A stretch of 13,885 nucleotides of DNA, taken from contig CAZSAT010000164.1 in the NCBI GenBank assembly GCA_964604675.1, forward strand, positions 1 through 13,885. The letters run 5' to 3'. Made by a program: the position numbers and the translations under genes. Positions within the stretch are counted from its first letter, which is position 1. Every line of letters begins with the position of its first letter. The stretch is from CAZSAT01 sp964604675. Its GTDB lineage: Bacteria; Myxococcota_A; UBA796; CAJQPC01. A model generated the notes under the pieces. That model was given only the letters and a program-made list of their open reading frames with translations, was not told the DNA's origin and ran no database searches. This document shows positions 13,174-13,885 of this stretch, piece by piece.

Positions 13174-13605
13174 ATGCTCGTCGTCGCCCTCGCTCTGGCC
13201 GAAGCCCCCGGGACCGAGGACCGGATCGCGGCGATCGAGCTGGCTCACCAGCGGGTGGGCGAGCTCACCCTGGACGCCCACCGGGACGAGGACGCAGCGC
13301 GCTCCACGTGCCTCGAGCCCAAGCTGGAGGCCCTCGGCGCGCTGGTCGGCGCCGCCCACCAGGTGGAGGGCCGCCTGTCGGCCGCCGAGGCGACCGGCCA
13401 CGACGAGGCCGCACGGCTGGAGGTGGAGAAGCTCCGGATCGCCGAGCAGAAGGCCCTCGAGCTGGCCAACGATGCCCTCGCCTGCCTGGTCGTGCTCGAG
13501 GACGGCGAGGCGGACCTGACGGTGGACGAGCCGGACCTCGCCGACGTCGAGGCGGGCGACGTCAGCGTGCTCGACGAGATGCCCGTCGGCTCACCTCACC
13601 GGTAG
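13174..13605 (+). CDS. Small exported helical protein with two conserved-type cysteines
   Basis: This is a 143-residue protein. The N-terminus MLVVALALAEAPG is a short uncharged signal with probable cleavage after AEA (residue 11). The mature part is almost all helix-forming, heptad-like sequence (about 15-108), consistent with a helical hairpin or coiled coil. It contains two cysteines, C46 in STCLEPKLEALGALV and C104 in ANDALACLVVLE, placed so they could join the hairpin. An acidic Val/Asp tail (109-137) follows. The C-L-x-x-K-L ... A-x-C ... V-D-E-P layout resembles small secreted proteins I remember as recurrent in Myxococcota, but I know no function and could not search. The start is certain: GGAGGT (13163-13168) sits five bases before ATG 13174. 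The gene follows the symporter by 51 bases and ends in TAG next to a GC hairpin. Confidence 0.75.
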   Translation: MLVVALALAEAPGTEDRIAAIELAHQRVGELTLDAHRDEDAARSTCLEPKLEALGALVGAAHQVEGRLSAAEATGHDEAARLEVEKLRIAEQKALELANDALACLVVLEDGEADLTVDEPDLADVEAGDVSVLDEMPVGSPHR

Positions 13606-13618
13606 CGCCGGAGGGCGC
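13605..13618. terminator. GC hairpin between convergent genes, possible bidirectional terminator
   Basis: GCGCC (13605-13609) and GGCGC (13614-13618) pair around a GGAG loop. They fill nearly the whole 14-base gap between the TAG ending the small exported protein and the TGA (minus strand) ending the last gene. No T-tract follows on either strand, so this is not a textbook intrinsic terminator. Confidence 0.35.
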
Positions 13619-13619
13619 C

Positions 13620-13874
13620 TCACGCGCCCATGCGCTCCAGGGCGTACCGGACGGCTGCCTGCCCATCGACCAGCGCGCCGGCCGCGAGGCGGATCTCCGT
13701 GCCGTCGGCGTGCAGCAGGTCGTAGCCCAGCACCTCGTCGGGCCGTGCCGCGTTCACGCGACGGCGCAGGCTGAGCTCGCTCCAGGGGATGCGGCGTCCC
13801 CCGCGGGTCGTGGCCGGCGACAGCGTGAGGGGCTCACTGGTAGACCTCCTACCGACCCGCCGGCATTGCGGCAC
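13620..13874 (-). CDS. Short unknown protein, start uncertain, possible frame disruption
   Basis: An open frame of 84 codons runs from GTG 13874 to TGA 13622-13620. The portion from about residue 16 on (LTLSPATTRGGRRIPWSELSL onward, later LHADGTEIRLAAGALVDGQ) looks like genuine coding sequence. Its GGRRIPWSEL element and small beta-rich size recall bacterial PH-like domains, but this is only a resemblance. The N-terminus is doubtful. GTG 13874 has no ribosome site, and an in-frame TGA lies just upstream at 13883-13881. A strong AGGAGGT (13850-13844) instead sits six bases before another GTG (13837-13835), which is in a different frame and stops after 27 codons. One extra base in the CCCC run just after that GTG would join it to the good frame. 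So this is either an intact small gene with a weak start, a real pseudogene, or a sequencing indel. Confidence 0.45.
   Translation of the reverse strand: MPQCRRVGRRSTSEPLTLSPATTRGGRRIPWSELSLRRRVNAARPDEVLGYDLLHADGTEIRLAAGALVDGQAAVRYALERMGA
13825..13853. repeat. Two adjacent perfect inverted repeats over a start region
   Basis: GTGAG/CTCAC with a 3-base centre (13825-13837) is followed by GGTAG/CTACC with a 5-base centre (13839-13853). Read on the minus strand, the second repeat places GAGGT of a Shine-Dalgarno in its loop, and the first contains a GTG start candidate. They could be RNA hairpins or a dimeric operator. Confidence 0.45.
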
Positions 13875-13885
13875 GTCGGGTCAGT

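Noticed and set aside
1..13885. tRNA, rRNA, CRISPR repeats, insertion-sequence ends or attachment sites
   Set aside because: Reading both strands gave no direct repeat arrays, no transposase motif and no RNA-gene signature, and almost all bases belong to assigned genes.

Overview
The window is GC-rich (roughly two thirds or more by eye) and almost fully coding, with eleven complete genes, one gene cut by the left edge, and short or overlapping junctions. The gene types suggest a Gram-negative, Myxococcota-like (former Deltaproteobacteria) chromosome. They include a Cys-rich lipoprotein with FG-GAP repeats, a PilZ protein, a PP2C phosphatase joined to a cyclic-nucleotide-binding domain, a phosphate-selective-porin-like barrel, WbuC with glycosyltransferases, and a small secreted two-Cys helical protein. 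The taxonomic placement is inference; no marker gene is present. I saw no tRNA, rRNA, CRISPR array, insertion sequence or phage gene.

Layout. (1) 1-711, plus strand: the C-terminal part of an SMP-30/NHL-type beta-propeller. (2) 742-2885, minus strand: a tight three-gene surface-polysaccharide operon (GT2 glycosyltransferase, WbuC cupin, DPM-like GT2), with GTG starts on the first two genes and an ATGA stop/start overlap before the third. (3) 2942-4585, plus strand: an exported TPR-like protein and a PilZ protein, divergent from the operon. (4) 4586-5839, minus strand: PP2C-cNBD fusion phosphatase, whose stop codon abuts the PilZ stop. (5) 5961-13605, plus strand: six genes in a row. They encode an FG-GAP lipoprotein with a pore-former-like C-terminal part, a second lipoprotein, a Porin_O_P-like barrel, a membrane-anchored protein with a duplicated domain, a dicarboxylate/amino-acid:cation symporter with an extra periplasmic domain, and a small secreted helical protein. 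(6) 13620-13874, minus strand: a short frame with an unclear start.

How the genes may work together. Segment 5 places surface lipoproteins, an outer-membrane barrel and an inner-membrane symporter side by side, which could form an envelope route for an acidic solute; this is inferred from gene order only. Segments 3 and 4 pair a probable c-di-GMP receptor with a Ser/Thr phosphatase carrying a nucleotide sensor, pointing to local signalling functions.

The most unusual points are: five exported proteins share extremely short, uncharged signal sequences; the symporter has an SH3-like domain in its first periplasmic loop; a 9-bp RNA hairpin covers the ribosome binding site of the gene at 13174; the large FG-GAP lipoprotein ends in two Ser/Gly-alternating segments reminiscent of beta-pore-forming proteins; and a possible one-base frame break lies near the right edge.
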